Positions 7,555-17,439 of a DNA stretch of 64,000 bases are shown piece by piece. The notes beneath the pieces were generated by a model. That model was not told the DNA's origin. It worked only from the letters and a program-made list of their open reading frames with translations, and ran no database searches. How positions within the stretch are numbered: the first letter of the stretch is position 1; each line of letters begins with the position of its first letter. Source of the stretch: Ruania rhizosphaerae (GTDB lineage: Bacteria > Actinomycetota > Actinomycetes > Actinomycetales > Beutenbergiaceae); assembly GCF_009805705.1 (NCBI RefSeq), contig NZ_VSMB01000010.1, positions 1 to 64,000 of the forward strand. Direction: 5' to 3'. The translations under genes were made by a program, and so were the position numbers.

Positions 7555-8547
7555 CTAGGGGCGCTGGACGAGGAGGGCGCCCGGCAGGAGCGAAATGCTC
7601 ACGGCAGAGACCAGACCGAAGCTGTCTCCGTCGAGCTGGATGTGCTGCGCTTCGTCGAACCGGGCCGTGAACGTGCGATCGCGCACATACTGCATGGCGC
7701 GCAGGTCGGGTGCCGCGCGCAGGACGACGCGTCCGCCCTCCGTGTGGTGGAGCATCCCGCCGATCCCGAGCCGGGCTGCCACGCGGAGCCACTGCCAGAA
7801 CCCTTTGGGTCGTAGCAGGATGACGTCGAGCAACCCGTCGTCGGGTTCGGCGTCCGGCAGCAGGAGGATGCCGGCCGGGAGCGTGCCGCAGTTGCCGACG
7901 ATCACGGTGTGTGCAAGAACTGTGCGCTCTGCGGCGTCGCCCACCCGGTAGCGCATCTCGAACTGTTCGTTGCCGAGCACCGACCGGCTGATCGGCTCGG
8001 TGTAGGCGAGCCAGCCGATCCGCTTCTTCAGGTTGCTGTTGGTGTCGTTCGCCATCCGCGCGTCGAGGCCCACGCCGGTCATCACGAGGAACATGTGTGT
8101 GCCCACCCGGCCGTCCGGGTGCGTGAGCCGGGCGACGCCGACATCGATCGCGTGTGCCGAGCCGGTGAACGCCGCGTGCACGGACGCCTCGATGCTGCCC
8201 ATCAGGCTGAGGTTGCGGGCCAAGAGGTTTCCTGTTCCGGTGGGGACGACTGCGACGGGTGTTCCGCTCGAGTGCAAGACCTCGGTGACGGCGCGGACGG
8301 TACCGTCGCCGCCGACCACGATCACGACCGTCGGGGCGTGCTCCAGCGCGGCGCGCGCGACGTCACGTCCGGGATCGTCGGCGGATGTCTCGAGCCACAC
8401 CGAGGGGCACCAGCGGCCCGCCTGCTCCTCGTCGGCGACCGCCGACCGCAACCGTGCCACGTCGACCTTCAAGGGATTGACGATCAGCACCGCCCGGCGC
8501 TTCTCTCTCGGCAGGTACTCCTCGGAGTTCTGTCCTGGCACGCGCAC
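7555..8547 (-). CDS. diacylglycerol kinase-family lipid kinase
   Basis: This 330-residue enzyme has the DAGK catalytic domain. It opens with AVLIVNPLKVDVARLRSAV, carries the nucleotide-binding VVGGDGTVRAVTEVL and the characteristic PTGTGNLLARNL, and ends with the YegS-like C-terminal lobe (VGNCGTLPAGILLLPDA, DGDSFGL). Members phosphorylate diacylglycerol, sphingoid or other lipids at the membrane face; the exact lipid is not readable. Start GTG at 8547 has GGGGTGG a few bases upstream. It is divergent from the aldo/keto reductase and probably monocistronic. Confidence 0.88.
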   Translation of the reverse strand: MRVPGQNSEEYLPREKRRAVLIVNPLKVDVARLRSAVADEEQAGRWCPSVWLETSADDPGRDVARAALEHAPTVVIVVGGDGTVRAVTEVLHSSGTPVAVVPTGTGNLLARNLSLMGSIEASVHAAFTGSAHAIDVGVARLTHPDGRVGTHMFLVMTGVGLDARMANDTNSNLKKRIGWLAYTEPISRSVLGNEQFEMRYRVGDAAERTVLAHTVIVGNCGTLPAGILLLPDAEPDDGLLDVILLRPKGFWQWLRVAARLGIGGMLHHTEGGRVVLRAAPDLRAMQYVRDRTFTARFDEAQHIQLDGDSFGLVSAVSISLLPGALLVQRP

Positions 8548-8827
8548 ACCACCCCTTCGGGGACTCGACCTGTGCCGCTCTGGCGGGCCTGCTCGCCTGG
8601 CACGGGACCGACGTTGTCGTGATCATGATCCCATCACGGCCGAGGGGGACCGGGCAGTCGAACCTTGTCAACCATCTGAGCGTGAGCAGGTGCTGGTGGA
8701 CCTGTCACCGCCTGCGGTCCTATCGTGAGGATCGGCGCCGGCGGGTGCCGGTCGGTGCTTTCGGGTCGCCGGGACGTCGCCGATCGAGTGCGCCCTCACC
8801 GCCGAGCCCCCCGAGGAGATCCTCCAC

Positions 8828-9877
<1,050 letters not shown>

Positions 9878-9938
9878 GAACCCGCGCTCCTCAGGAGAGT
9901 GGCACCGGCGTCCGGTCGAGGTTTAGTACGGTTTCATC

Positions 9939-10892
9939 GTGACCACCTCACCCGACGCCGGTGCACGGCTCGCCCTCGTGACCTGTTCCGCACTGCCCGA
10001 TCTGCATCCTGAGGATGCCCCGTTGATCGAGGCACTCGCCGCACGTGAGGTATCTGCCGATGTCCTCGTGTGGGATGACCCCGAGGTGGACTGGTCCGTC
10101 TACGACCTCGTGGTGCTGCGTTCGGTGTGGGACTACACCTCCCAGCGCAAGAAGTTCCTCTCGTGGGCCGGTTCCGTGCCGCGCCTGGTGAACCCGCCGA
10201 ACGTGGTGCGCTGGAACATCGACAAGCACTACCTGCAGGCGCTGGAGGACCACGGGCTGCCCGTCGTCCAGACCACCTGGCTGGAGCCGGAGGCAGGCTA
10301 TGACAAGCGCGGCCTGCACAACCGGTTCCCGGCACGCGAGGACTTCGTGATCAAGCCCGCCGTGGCAGCAGGATCGGAAGGGGCGGGGCGCTACACCGCC
10401 ACCGATGCGAACTCCCGCCGGTACGCCATCGAGCATGCGAAGAACATGATCGAGGCGGGCCACAGCGTGATGGTGCAGCGGTACATGCCGGAGGTGGACT
10501 CACACGGTGAGATTGCGCTGGTGTTCTTCCACGGAACCTTTTCGCACGCGATGCGCAAAGACGCCATGCTGACCGGCATCGACGACCCGAATGCCTTCCA
10601 GGTGGAGGAGATGGAGGCCTACAAGGCCACCCACGCGGAGATCGAGGCGGCGCAGCGGGCGCTCGCCTTCGCCCGTGCCCGGATCCCTGGCCGGAGCATC
10701 TCCAGCCGGCCGCTGCCCTACGCCCGCGTGGACCTCATTCCTTCCGGACGCACCCCGGTGGTGATGGAGCTCGAACTCATCGATCCCGCCCTGCACTGCT
10801 CCCTGGGTCGCGACGCGATGGCCCGCTTCGCCGACTCGCTCGCCGCGGAGATCCGGATGGGTCCGGACTCGAACAATATCGACCTCGCCTGA
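9939..10892 (+). CDS. ATP-grasp domain protein (RimK-like ligase fold)
   Basis: This 317-residue cytosolic protein is weakly similar to RimK/glutathione-synthetase-type ATP-grasp ligases. An N-terminal pre-grasp part (DLVVLRSVWDYTSQRKKFLSW) is followed by NPPNVVRWNIDKHYLQALEDHGLPVV, the nucleotide-binding DFVIKPAVAAGSEGAGRY and VMVQRYMPEVDSHGEIALVF, and a metal-binding end VMELELIDPALHC. Such proteins join a carboxylate to an amine or thiol using ATP. No biosynthetic neighbours hint at the product. The GTG start is chosen because TAGTAC/TTTAGT lies close upstream with no ribosome site, which suggests leaderless transcription. Confidence 0.8.
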   Translation: MTTSPDAGARLALVTCSALPDLHPEDAPLIEALAAREVSADVLVWDDPEVDWSVYDLVVLRSVWDYTSQRKKFLSWAGSVPRLVNPPNVVRWNIDKHYLQALEDHGLPVVQTTWLEPEAGYDKRGLHNRFPAREDFVIKPAVAAGSEGAGRYTATDANSRRYAIEHAKNMIEAGHSVMVQRYMPEVDSHGEIALVFFHGTFSHAMRKDAMLTGIDDPNAFQVEEMEAYKATHAEIEAAQRALAFARARIPGRSISSRPLPYARVDLIPSGRTPVVMELELIDPALHCSLGRDAMARFADSLAAEIRMGPDSNNIDLA

Positions 10893-10912
10893 ACCGCACA
10901 CTCGCCGGCGTT

Positions 10913-11839
10913 TCAGGCGCCAGTCTCGTTGTCAGCACCGGCCTCGTCGGTCGAGTCGGTGCCTCGGCGAGTCCGCCGCACCAGCGCGACGGTCACGGTG
11001 ATAGCGGCGGCCCATACGACCCAGCTGACGGCGTGGTGCAACCAGTACGCGCCGTCGTCGAGTTCGGCGGTGGGGATGATGAGGTTCGCGTAGGCGTACA
11101 CCAGCACCGTGTTCAGGAGCGCATGCCCGAGCACGGCCGGCCACACCGAGTGCGACAGATACCGCACCGCACTGAGGACGAACGCGGCGAGGAAGAGGTT
11201 CACGGTCGTGGCCAGCACTTCACGGCCCGGGATGGTGCCGTCCACGAGATAGGTCGCGGTCAGCGGGAGGTGCCACAGCGACCACACCACCGCGATCGCC
11301 GTGCTCGCTCGCCAGAATCCCCACGGTGCCAGAAGCGTGGTGAGGTAGCCGCGCCAGGCCACCTCCTCGCCGATGGTCATGACCGTGGTGACCACGACGA
11401 GCGGGAGGATCAGAGCGGCGGTTGAGGCTGCGCCGTCGGCAATCGTGAGTTCCTCCGCTCCGACGCCGACCGAGACGGCGATGGTGATCGCCGGCACCAG
11501 CACCAGCACCACGATCACCAGCAGGCCGGCCCGCCCGATCGGGGCAAACGGTCGCAACGGTGTGATGGCGGACTGACGCAGGAACGACCTGCCACGCCGG
11601 GTGATCAGGTGCACCCCGAGCATCACCACCAGCGGGAGCCACTGCAGGACGGGTGTGAGCGGGCCGAGCAGATCGGTGCTGGTGCCACCGAACCAGATCG
11701 GGGCCATCGCTGCTGCGGTCAGGAGCAGTAGGACGATCACGAACCCGACGAACGTGCGGACCGCCTCGCTGGGCAGAGGCCCCGCACGGTGCCAAGGAAG
11801 AGGGATCAGGTCGCTATTTGTACTCCGTACAGACTCCAT
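10913..11839 (-). CDS. CPBP-family intramembrane metalloprotease
   Basis: This 308-residue polytopic membrane protein has about eight helices. The CPBP (Abi/Rce1-like) motifs are present: EEVAWRGYL (motif EExxxR), WSLWHLPL (FxxxH-like) and LGHALLNT (HxxxN), which together form the metal-binding protease site. Substrates of bacterial members are mostly unknown. ATG at 11839 is preceded on the minus strand by TATAGT and exactly 7 nt, so the mRNA is probably leaderless. It is divergent from a TetR regulator that shares its promoter. Confidence 0.85.
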   Translation of the reverse strand: MESVRSTNSDLIPLPWHRAGPLPSEAVRTFVGFVIVLLLLTAAAMAPIWFGGTSTDLLGPLTPVLQWLPLVVMLGVHLITRRGRSFLRQSAITPLRPFAPIGRAGLLVIVVLVLVPAITIAVSVGVGAEELTIADGAASTAALILPLVVVTTVMTIGEEVAWRGYLTTLLAPWGFWRASTAIAVVWSLWHLPLTATYLVDGTIPGREVLATTVNLFLAAFVLSAVRYLSHSVWPAVLGHALLNTVLVYAYANLIIPTAELDDGAYWLHHAVSWVVWAAAITVTVALVRRTRRGTDSTDEAGADNETGA

Positions 11840-11846
11840 GTGGACG

Positions 11847-11854
11847 ACTATACT
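11847..11854. promoter_or_regulatory. overlapping divergent -10 elements for the CPBP and TetR genes
   Basis: TATACT (11849-11854, plus) lies 6 nt before the tetR-type ATG, and TATAGT (minus strand, 11852-11847) lies 7 nt before the protease ATG. The hexamers overlap by 4 bp, so both mRNAs would be leaderless and the two promoters probably exclude each other. A GTAC-n3-GTAC repeat at 11820-11830 is a possible operator. Confidence 0.65.
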
Positions 11855-11860
11855 TCTTCG

Positions 11861-12571
11861 ATGCCACACCGCCGCAACCGAGGCCCTCGCGGTGACCTCG
11901 ACCTCGAGCGTGTGCTGGATGCGGGCGAGGCGCTGCTGGCCACCGGAGTGCCAGATCGTGTGAGCATCCGGGCGGTCGCCGCATTCCTGGACGTGGCCCC
12001 GAATGCCCTCTATACCTACGTTTCCTCCAAGGCCGAGCTGCATCAGCGGCTCGCCGACCGTGGTCTCGCCAGGATCGATCTGGAATCGCTCGCCGCAGGC
12101 GCAGGTCCCCCTGCCGATCGGCTGCTCGCGTTTGCGATGCAGGCGCGCCACACGCTGCTCGCCCATCCTGGGGTGCTACGCATCCTGGCCACGACCCCGG
12201 TGCGAGGGCCCGCGTCCGTGGCGCTCAACGAAGCGCTGCTACAGACGTGCCGGGACGGCGGACTGGACCTCGCGGGAGCCCGGAGCCTGATCTACGCCCT
12301 CACCGTGTTCCTGCACGGTTACCTGTTCCTGGAGATCGGCGATCGTGAACGCGACCAGGAACCCGAGCCGTTCGATATCGACCTGTCGACGGCCCCGTTG
12401 ACCGCTCGGATGGCTGACCTTCCCTGGGATCCCGCGGGGGAGTTCGCTCGCGGGGTCAGAGCTTTGCTGTCCGGGCACGGACTGCCGGCCCAGACGACAT
12501 CACATGAGGCATCCGCCGACGGGGATCGGCCCGGCCACCGTGAGGTAGCCGGGCCGGATCGCGCCAGGTGA
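11861..12571 (+). CDS. TetR-family transcriptional regulator
   Basis: This 236-residue regulator has an N-terminal HTH of TetR type (about 15-60), seen in VSIRAVAAFLDVAPNALYTY followed by VSSKAELHQRLADR. The C-terminal ligand domain is undistinguished. ATG at 11861 begins the basic MPHRRNRGPRGDLDL leader and lies 6 nt after TATACT. It probably represses itself and the divergent CPBP protease gene. Confidence 0.87.
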   Translation: MPHRRNRGPRGDLDLERVLDAGEALLATGVPDRVSIRAVAAFLDVAPNALYTYVSSKAELHQRLADRGLARIDLESLAAGAGPPADRLLAFAMQARHTLLAHPGVLRILATTPVRGPASVALNEALLQTCRDGGLDLAGARSLIYALTVFLHGYLFLEIGDRERDQEPEPFDIDLSTAPLTARMADLPWDPAGEFARGVRALLSGHGLPAQTTSHEASADGDRPGHREVAGPDRAR

Positions 12572-12611
12572 GGGTGCCAGGTCAGGCATCCTCAGGTCAG
12601 GAGTGCTCAGG

Positions 12612-13853
12612 TCAGGGAATGACGGCGTCCGGCATGTTGTCCATCGCCGCCCGGTTGGCCGCAGCGATGCTCCACGCGGTCTCCCGCGGAGAGACTCCCG
12701 TACGCATCGACTCCTCCAGCAGCCGCGCGACCTTGGTGCGCATCTCGGTGTGCAGCCGGTCGAAGGACTCGGCCGGGTCGGCGCCCACCCACCCGAACAG
12801 CAGCCACCAGGCCCATGCCGCGGCGCCGGTGTTGGCGACGATGTCCGGGACCACCATCACGTCCCGCCGGGCGAGCATGGCCTCCGCCTCCCGGGTGACG
12901 CCGGTGTTCGCGGCCTCGACGATGACCGACGCGGCGACGTCGTCGACGTTCGCGGGTGTGATCGCGTAGGAGATGGCAGCAGGAACGAGGATGTCGGCCT
13001 CCACCGCCAGGACTGCCTCGCGGGGCAACTGGGTGACGGTGCGCGGCACCCGGCTGCGGTCAATGGTCCCGTAGTCGTCGCGCAGGTCGAGCAGCGCGGG
13101 CACGTCGAGCCCGTTCGGGTCGTACAGCGTGCCGAGCGCATCAGCCATCGCCACCACGTGCACGCCGGCCTCGTGCAGGTAGAACGCAGCAGCTCCGCCC
13201 ATCGTCCCGACACCCTGGATCGCGACCTCGGGTTGCATCCATGCACGCGTCTCGAAGACGCCGAGGCAGGCCTGCGCCACGCCGTAGCCTCCGATCACGT
13301 CACCGAGGACGCACCCGTCGTCGGTCATGATCTCCAGCCCGGCGCGCACCCGATTGAGAGTGTCCGCCGGGTTGCTCGAGCGCTGGATCGCCGCGTGGAA
13401 CGACTGGCCGAGTCCGACGGCGGCGAACGCGTCATCGATGCGTTGCTGGGTCACGCCGAGGTCCTCAGCGGTCACCCAGTGGGCGTCCAGCCACGGCTTC
13501 ATATCAGCGAAGAAGCGCTCCAGCACACCGGTGGCGCGCGGATCCTGCGGGTCGAAGTCGATCCCGCCCTTGGCGCCACCGACCGGGAGCCCGAAGACGG
13601 CGGTCTTGGCGGCCATGCCGCGGGCCAGGTCCTCCACCTCGGAGAGCGTGCATCCCGGGCGCATCCGGGTACCGCCGGTGGCCAGGCCGGAGACGAGGGT
13701 CTGGATGACGAGGTAACCGTGAGCGCCGGTGACCGGGTCGGTCCAGTGGATCCGCCGGTACGGCTCGGTTCGGTTCTCGACGCCTGTCAGCGACTGGCCG
13801 GCGCGGCCGTCGTCGGCGGATGGATTCTGCCACCGTGTGTCGAGAGTCGTCAT
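12612..13853 (-). CDS. Glu/Leu/Phe/Val dehydrogenase family enzyme
   Basis: This 413-residue NAD(P)-dependent amino-acid dehydrogenase deaminates an amino acid to its keto acid. The N-terminal dimer/substrate domain has GGTRMRPGCTLSEVEDLARG and LPVGGAKGGIDFDP, with conserved lysines near 83 and 95. The Rossmann part has VAIQGVGTMGGAAAFYL and later EAANTGVTREAEAMLARRDV. ATG 13853 is chosen over an upstream in-frame ATG because AGGAGGT sits 7 nt before it. Glutamate is the most likely substrate, but this cannot be fixed by eye. It is divergent from a LysR gene that probably regulates it. Confidence 0.88.
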   Translation of the reverse strand: MTTLDTRWQNPSADDGRAGQSLTGVENRTEPYRRIHWTDPVTGAHGYLVIQTLVSGLATGGTRMRPGCTLSEVEDLARGMAAKTAVFGLPVGGAKGGIDFDPQDPRATGVLERFFADMKPWLDAHWVTAEDLGVTQQRIDDAFAAVGLGQSFHAAIQRSSNPADTLNRVRAGLEIMTDDGCVLGDVIGGYGVAQACLGVFETRAWMQPEVAIQGVGTMGGAAAFYLHEAGVHVVAMADALGTLYDPNGLDVPALLDLRDDYGTIDRSRVPRTVTQLPREAVLAVEADILVPAAISYAITPANVDDVAASVIVEAANTGVTREAEAMLARRDVMVVPDIVANTGAAAWAWWLLFGWVGADPAESFDRLHTEMRTKVARLLEESMRTGVSPRETAWSIAAANRAAMDNMPDAVIP

Positions 13854-14012
13854 CACGATCACCTCCTGCTGGTCGTCTTCTCGGTCCCTGAGGAGAGCCC
13901 TGACGGCGTCCCTCACCTGGTGCTTCCAGCGTGCGGGTGGCACGGCCGTACGTCTAGCAACGGTTCATGCACGGAATCGTTCAGTTCTGCTTCAGATTTG
14001 ACTTCTGGCGCG

Positions 14013-14018
14013 TACTCT
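14013..14018 (+). promoter_or_regulatory. leaderless -10 (TACTCT) of the LysR gene
   Basis: TACTCT is followed by exactly 7 nt and then the ATG at 14026, with no ribosome site, which fits leaderless transcription. The 172-nt divergent region (13854-14025) also holds imperfect TTCTG/CAGAA repeats around 13975-14005 where a LysR protein could bind. Confidence 0.5.
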
Positions 14019-14025
14019 GGCCGAT

Positions 14026-14949
14026 ATGGAGCTGTCTCTACGCCGCCTGCGGATGCTGCGCGAGCTCCATCGCCGCGGAACTGTGACCGGTGCGGCAGCA
14101 AGCCTGCACTACAGCCCGTCGGCGGTGTCTCAGCAGCTCGCTCAGCTGGAGCGCGAGGTGGGTGCCACCCTGTTCGAGCGGATGGGACGCCGGATCCGCC
14201 TCACCGAGCTGGGGGTGTTGCTCACCGAGCACGCTGAGGACATCCTCGATTCGGTCGAGCGTGCCGAGATGGCGCTCGAACACGCTCAGGGCGGTGTGGT
14301 CTCGCGGCTCGAAGGAGGGGTGTGGGCATCGGTCGCCTCGGGCTTGCTCCCGACGGCGTTGGCCCGGCTCGCCGAGGAACACCCCGGTATCGAGGTGCGT
14401 ACCACGGAACTGGCTCCCGAGGACACCGCCGGAGCCGTGCTGGACGGCTCGCTCGACTTCTCATTCGTCATCGACTACTCCGACTACGCCATGCCGTGGG
14501 ATCCGGCGCTTGCCCGGGAGGTGATCGCGGTGGAGCGGCTGCACGCTGCCGTGCCCGCCGGGTCAATTCTCGAGACCAGCATTTCCCTGGCTGCGCTCGC
14601 AGAGACCTCGTGGGTGCTCGCCGGGCCCCGTTCCCACTTCGGCCGGGCCGTGCGGATCGCCTGCCGCCGCAACGGATTTGAACCCCGGATCGCACACGAG
14701 GTCGAAGAGCAGTCCACCGCGCTGGCGATGGTGGCAGGTGGTCTGGGTGTCACCTTGGTCTCGGACCTCGTACTCGACGTCGTTCCTGACGGCGTGGACA
14801 TCATTGCGTTGACCGAGCCGGTCCTGCGCACCGTCTCACTCGCCCACCGGGCCACTACTCCCACCCGGCGCTCCCTGGAGCTCGTGATCGACGCCGTGCG
14901 TGCCGCAGCAGCTGAGCGAGGGTTGGCGGCGAGCTCGACACCGCCGTGA
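14026..14949 (+). CDS. LysR-family transcriptional regulator
   Basis: This 307-residue protein has a winged HTH at the N-terminus (LRMLRELHRRGTVTGAAASL then HYSPSAVSQQLAQLEREVGA) and the LysR linker helix LFERMGRRIRLTELG. The C-terminal periplasmic-binding-like effector domain follows. It is divergently transcribed from the Glu/Leu-type dehydrogenase, the classical LysR arrangement, so it probably controls amino-acid breakdown with an amino or keto acid as effector. Confidence 0.88.
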   Translation: MELSLRRLRMLRELHRRGTVTGAAASLHYSPSAVSQQLAQLEREVGATLFERMGRRIRLTELGVLLTEHAEDILDSVERAEMALEHAQGGVVSRLEGGVWASVASGLLPTALARLAEEHPGIEVRTTELAPEDTAGAVLDGSLDFSFVIDYSDYAMPWDPALAREVIAVERLHAAVPAGSILETSISLAALAETSWVLAGPRSHFGRAVRIACRRNGFEPRIAHEVEEQSTALAMVAGGLGVTLVSDLVLDVVPDGVDIIALTEPVLRTVSLAHRATTPTRRSLELVIDAVRAAAAERGLAASSTPP

Positions 14950-14977
14950 CCGGGTACGCCGCCAGTCCCGGCAGGTC

Positions 14978-15793
14978 TCAGTCTCGGGTGAGCCAGCCTG
15001 GGTAGAGCCGGTCCTCGCCCAGGGAGTGGGCGAGTTCGGCCCAGACGGCGTACCAGCGTCGGCGCACACGCGCCGGTTCCCACTCGGGAGATCGGAGTTC
15101 TGGAGGGACAAGCGGATCGTGACGTAGCGCTCGTTCCATGGCTTCAGCCAGGTGTAGCTGAGCTGCCACGAGGGACGTCGAGCTCGTCGGCGGTGAACTG
15201 GAGAGCTCCTCCAGCGTCGCTTCAACACCCCGGTAACCAGTCTCGATAGGTCCTGCTGGCCACAGGCGTTCTGCCAGTTCGGCCGGCGTCGAGCAGCCCG
15301 CGACCTCCAGATCGGTTGCGGTTGCTCGAACCAGGCTGACGTCGGTGGAGATCGCGAGTACGCCGTCCAGGGAGTGGGGGCTCACGTAGAGCGACGTTGA
15401 CAGTGCTGCGGCGCCCGCTCGAATCAGCGCTCGTCGTGCAGTATCTCGTTGCGCGCGGTTGCTCTCCGCAGCGCTGACGGCGGTGAGACGCCACTTCCCA
15501 TCCCACGAGGCGTACCCGTGGTCCTGTGCGACGGCAAGCCGGAATGCTACGCGGTCCCGCTCGAGACGGGCACGTCCACTCGCAGTGGGTGCTATCTGTG
15601 CCGCGCGTCCTCTGCCATGTTGTCGAAGGTCGCCCTGGGCAACCATCCGTCGTACGGCGAGTCGGAGAGTGTGGTCGTTGATTCCGACTGCATGTGCTGC
15701 CGCGTAGATCGGTTCCATGTCGGCGGTGCCCGTAGCGGGCAGGTGTGCCTCGAGGACCGTGCGGGGCGAGATGGCGGGTTCGGTAGATCTCAT
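14978..15793 (-). CDS. PaaX-family transcriptional regulator
   Basis: This 271-residue protein has an N-terminal winged HTH (PRTVLEAHLPATGTADMEPI, INDHTLRLAVRRMVAQGDL, then GRGRAAQIAPTASGRARLER). Its central PaaX domain has YASWDGKWRLTAVSAAESNR and RRALIRAGAAALSTSLYVSP. The C-terminal domain ends in RRWYAVWAELAHSLGEDRLYPGWL. PaaX represses phenylacetate catabolism in E. coli, but paralogues in actinobacteria often have other targets, and no paa genes are nearby. ATG 15793 overlaps the GNAT stop (ATGA), so the two are co-translated. AGGAGG precedes the start. Confidence 0.85.
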   Translation of the reverse strand: MRSTEPAISPRTVLEAHLPATGTADMEPIYAAAHAVGINDHTLRLAVRRMVAQGDLRQHGRGRAAQIAPTASGRARLERDRVAFRLAVAQDHGYASWDGKWRLTAVSAAESNRAQRDTARRALIRAGAAALSTSLYVSPHSLDGVLAISTDVSLVRATATDLEVAGCSTPAELAERLWPAGPIETGYRGVEATLEELSSSPPTSSTSLVAAQLHLAEAMERALRHDPLVPPELRSPEWEPARVRRRWYAVWAELAHSLGEDRLYPGWLTRD

Positions 15794-16386
15794 GCCCTCA
15801 CCTCCTTGTGCATGGTGGCGTATGACGCGAAGCCGTAGAGGTGGCGCAACGGGCCGAGCGTGTCTTCGCCGACCACCTGGTAGCCGCGTCGCAGGTAGAG
15901 CGACCGAGCGCGTGGATTGGTGCTGATGACCGAGAGTTGCACCCGCGTCGCGCCCGACGAGCGAGCGTGATCCTCTGCAGCGGCCAACAGGGCCGTGCCG
16001 ACTCCGCGACCTCGAGAGGTGGCTGCGACACAGATCCCGTCGAGCACCAGGGTGCCCGGCGAGGGTGATCTCGATAGCGGGGCGAGTGCGAGCAGGGCCC
16101 ATGATGCACCGAGAACACCGAGGCGCCGGCGCAGGACACTCCAGGTCAGATCGACGGCCCCCGCTGCACTGTCGTAGAAGCCGCACATGCCGAGAACAGA
16201 GTGCTCGGATCTGGCCACGAGGACTCGCTCCGACTGCAGTGCGGAGGTCACCTCACCTGCACCAACGTGCTCGCTGGAGAAGGCGATCCTGAGCTTCGGT
16301 CCGAAGGCCTCCCAGTAGAGCGCCCCGACAACGTCACGCTCGGCTTCGGAGAATCCTCGTTCGACCACACAATCACCACGGATCAT
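15790..16386 (-). CDS. GNAT-family N-acetyltransferase
   Basis: This 198-residue acyl-CoA-dependent acyltransferase has the GNAT core: the beta4-alpha3 acetyl-CoA loop ICVAATSRGRGVGTALLAAA (pyrophosphate-binding RGRGVG) and the beta5-alpha4 segment VISTNPRARSLYLRRGYQVV. The acceptor is unknown. It is the first gene of a GNAT-PaaX pair joined by a 4-nt overlap and diverges by only 22 nt from the alpha/beta hydrolase, so a common promoter region controls both directions. Confidence 0.85.
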   Translation of the reverse strand: MIRGDCVVERGFSEAERDVVGALYWEAFGPKLRIAFSSEHVGAGEVTSALQSERVLVARSEHSVLGMCGFYDSAAGAVDLTWSVLRRRLGVLGASWALLALAPLSRSPSPGTLVLDGICVAATSRGRGVGTALLAAAEDHARSSGATRVQLSVISTNPRARSLYLRRGYQVVGEDTLGPLRHLYGFASYATMHKEVRA

Positions 16387-16408
16387 TCATATCATGTAGC
16401 GTACGAAC

Positions 16409-17431
16409 GTGAACAGAACGAGAGTCGCTCGCCGGATGGTGATACGGACGGCTGTTGTGCTGACCCTCACGCTGTGCGCGCTGTTGGTCACCGCTCTGGT
16501 TGGTCACGATTATCGATATGAAGAACGTCGACTCACGATCGACCTGCCGGACGTTTCCCTGGACGCCATACTGACGACGCCGGAGCGTGTTCCGGCCCGC
16601 GGAATCGTCGTCGTGATCCACGGGGACGGTGCCGTGGACAGCACGCATGACGGTGGGTACAACCCCTGGTTCGAGGCTGCAGCCGATGCTGGCTTCGCCA
16701 CCCTGTCCTGGAGCAAGCCGGGCGTCGGTGGCTCGACTGGGAACTGGCTACATCAGAGCATGGCTGATCGAGCCGATGAAGCCTCTGCCGTGATCGACTG
16801 GGCGCTGGCGAACGAGATCGCACCGACCGGGACGATCGTGCTGTGGGGTGCCAGTCAGGCCGGTTGGGTGCTGCCGGAGGTCGTGGCCGCACGGACTGAC
16901 ATCGATGCGGTCGTCGCAGTGAGTCCAGCGATCAACTGGCTCCGGCAAGGGAGGTTCCATCTCCTGGCCGAACTCGACCACGACGGTGCTGGCACGAGCG
17001 AGCGGGCTCAGGCGATCCGTGTCAGCGATCGTGTGCGAGAGCTCTTGCGTAGCGGAGTTGACTACGCGACCTACCTCGACCTGACCCTGGAGTCGCACCC
17101 GATGAGTGCCGATCGTTGGCAGTTCGCGCTGCTCAATTACACCTCCGACGCCGAGGCAGGTCTTGCTGCCATGGCCGCGAGGGACATCCCGGTTCTGCTC
17201 ATGCTCGCCGAGCATGACCGTCACGTCGATATCGATGAGACGGCCACGACGTATCGGCGACTGCTCGAGGAGGCGCTGACCATGGAGTACGTCGATGCGG
17301 CACATTCCATGGTGAGACGTCCCATGGACGACTCGCCCGGTCTGGCTTTCGTGACGGCGATCATGTGGCCGCGCGCCTTGTTCTCCGCCGAGACGCTTGA
17401 CAGCTACCGGGACTTCCTCGTGGCGCAGTGA
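16409..17431 (+). CDS. membrane-anchored alpha/beta hydrolase
   Basis: This 340-residue protein has an uncleaved N-terminal anchor (about 12-33) and an extracytoplasmic alpha/beta-hydrolase domain. The nucleophile elbow is GASQAG (Ser149). The probable acid and base are in LMLAEHDRHVD and VDAAHSMVRRP. HGDGAVDSTHDGGYNPW supplies the oxyanion region. It resembles dienelactone-hydrolase/peptidase-like serine esterases with unknown substrate. GTG 16409 follows TAGCGT (16397-16402) by 6 nt, so it is probably leaderless. It is divergent from the GNAT-PaaX unit. Confidence 0.82.
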   Translation: MNRTRVARRMVIRTAVVLTLTLCALLVTALVGHDYRYEERRLTIDLPDVSLDAILTTPERVPARGIVVVIHGDGAVDSTHDGGYNPWFEAAADAGFATLSWSKPGVGGSTGNWLHQSMADRADEASAVIDWALANEIAPTGTIVLWGASQAGWVLPEVVAARTDIDAVVAVSPAINWLRQGRFHLLAELDHDGAGTSERAQAIRVSDRVRELLRSGVDYATYLDLTLESHPMSADRWQFALLNYTSDAEAGLAAMAARDIPVLLMLAEHDRHVDIDETATTYRRLLEEALTMEYVDAAHSMVRRPMDDSPGLAFVTAIMWPRALFSAETLDSYRDFLVAQ

Positions 17432-17439
17432 CCTGCCTG

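Noticed and set aside
12603-14237. A 544-codon plus-strand frame opposite the amino-acid dehydrogenase
   Set aside because: The dehydrogenase on the minus strand has the catalytic lysine motif and a strong ribosome site; the plus frame is compositional shadow that even runs into the LysR gene.
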